Part shown: positions 11,733-12,173 of the stretch, in pieces
Position numbering within the stretch: position 1 is the first letter of the stretch
Layout of the letters: each line of letters starts with the position of its first letter
Source of the DNA: Thermoplasmatota archaeon
GTDB lineage: Archaea > Thermoplasmatota > Thermoplasmata > UBA10834
Length of the DNA: 12,173 bases
Assembly: GCA_030836605.1 (NCBI GenBank)
Contig: JAUPMC010000158.1
Location: forward strand, 1 to 12,173
Direction of reading: 5' to 3'
Translations under genes and position numbers: made by a program
The notes under the pieces: generated by a model
Seen by the model: only the letters and a program-made list of their open reading frames with translations
Told to the model about the DNA's origin: nothing
Database searches by the model: none

Positions 11733-12173
11733 TCATACGCGCTTGGACTTGCGCGCTTTCGCCTTTCCGCCCTCGGGCCTGAGACGGATTTCAACGTCCT
11801 TCCCCGGCTCGTACCCCTTGAGGCTGCTGAGCATTCCTCGGACGGTGTCGTCGACTATCTCGGAGACGAAGGTCCCGGTGGCGATCCTCTTCCCCCCCAC
11901 GGTGATCATGACGCCCCTCGACGGGAGCTCCTTGCAGTCCTCCGGCTTCCTCCTGCCCTCCGCTATTGCCCTGGCCATCGACCGGCAGTCGAGCCCGCAC
12001 TTGAGGCAGTCCAGCCCCGGGAGCGAGCCCAACGCGCGCTCGAACAGGACCTCCTTGATCACGTACTGGGTGAGCTCCTTGACCGTCGGGTTGGACAACA
12101 CTGTGCCCTCCCTTGGCTTGATGTCCCCGAGGACCACCTTCGGGTAGGGGCCGTCCTTGAGCCCCTCGATTAT
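11733..12173 (-). CDS. C-terminal part of a MobB-like protein with an Fe-S motif (5' end outside window)
   Basis: The frame is open from the window edge (first visible codon at 12173) for 146 residues to TGA at 11733, so the N-terminal part is missing. The visible part contains YPKVVLGDI (10-18). It then has a cysteine motif CxxCxxxC-x16-C (C56, C59, C63, C80 counted from the edge) within LPGLDCLKCGLDC, consistent with a 4Fe-4S cluster, and a C-terminal beta segment GVMITVGGKRI with FVSEIVDDTVRGMLSSLKG. This arrangement resembles archaeal proteins annotated as molybdopterin-guanine dinucleotide biosynthesis MobB-like, in which a P-loop GTPase domain precedes an Fe-S domain. The P-loop itself cannot be checked here. 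The tail (KAKARKSKRV) is basic. It lies upstream of the HdrD-like gene on the same strand; that gene may have its own promoter. Confidence 0.55.
   Translation of the reverse strand: MIEGLKDGPYPKVVLGDIKPREGTVLSNPTVKELTQYVIKEVLFERALGSLPGLDCLKCGLDCRSMARAIAEGRRKPEDCKELPSRGVMITVGGKRIATGTFVSEIVDDTVRGMLSSLKGYEPGKDVEIRLRPEGGKAKARKSKRV

Noticed and set aside
1..12173. CRISPR array, insertion sequence or prophage
   Set aside because: No regularly spaced direct repeats, transposase or integrase motifs, or phage genes were seen. All genes are of chromosomal type with uniform base composition.

Overview
The window reads as a piece of an archaeal chromosome, most likely from the Thermoplasmatota or a near relative. 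The placement is inference. It rests on high GC with AGG-Arg and ATA-Ile codons throughout, BRE/TATA-type promoters (861-870, 4881-4888, 5684-5692, 8271-8277 and, on the minus strand, 11691-11695), GGTGA-type ribosome sites, and a gene set that includes archaeal KptA, a cis-prenyltransferase, an HdrD-like Fe-S protein and a protein resembling methanogenesis marker 11. Nothing in the window proves methanogenesis.

Layout, left to right. The 3' part of folD (1-714, C1-folate metabolism) is followed by a 360-base gene-free stretch (715-1074). That stretch holds stacked inverted repeats, a palindromic TATA box and a long leader that can fold into several hairpins. Behind it lies a same-strand cluster of AMP-forming acetyl-CoA synthetase (acs), a beta-carbonic anhydrase and an OFA-family major facilitator. 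These three could work together in taking up and activating acetate (or another small carboxylate) and handling CO2/bicarbonate. Next come kptA (RNA 2'-phosphotransferase with a zinc ribbon) and a DUF2797 zinc-binding protein, each behind its own close promoter. A UPF0173 metallo-beta-lactamase-fold hydrolase follows, then a TiaS/methanogenesis-marker-11-like protein 6 bases downstream of it, then uppS (polyprenyl lipid-carrier synthesis). After a terminator-like hairpin and a perfect 9-bp inverted repeat comes an Lrp/AsnC regulator with an AlkD-like DNA glycosylase 10 bases behind it.

The right end is on the minus strand. It holds an HdrD-like protein with two 4Fe-4S motifs and two CCG domains, which overlaps the 3' end of the alkD-like gene by 44 bases in convergent orientation, and the 3' part of a MobB-like Fe-S protein that runs off the window.

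Most genes are ordinary archaeal housekeeping or metabolic genes. The most unusual part is the regulatory DNA around acs. Most recognisable promoters in the window sit so close to their genes that leaders would be only about 5-12 bases. acs by contrast has a leader of about 180 bases with ordered stem-loops, two of which carry the same heptamer GGGACTC in their loops. The Lrp operator-like repeat is the second clear regulatory signal.
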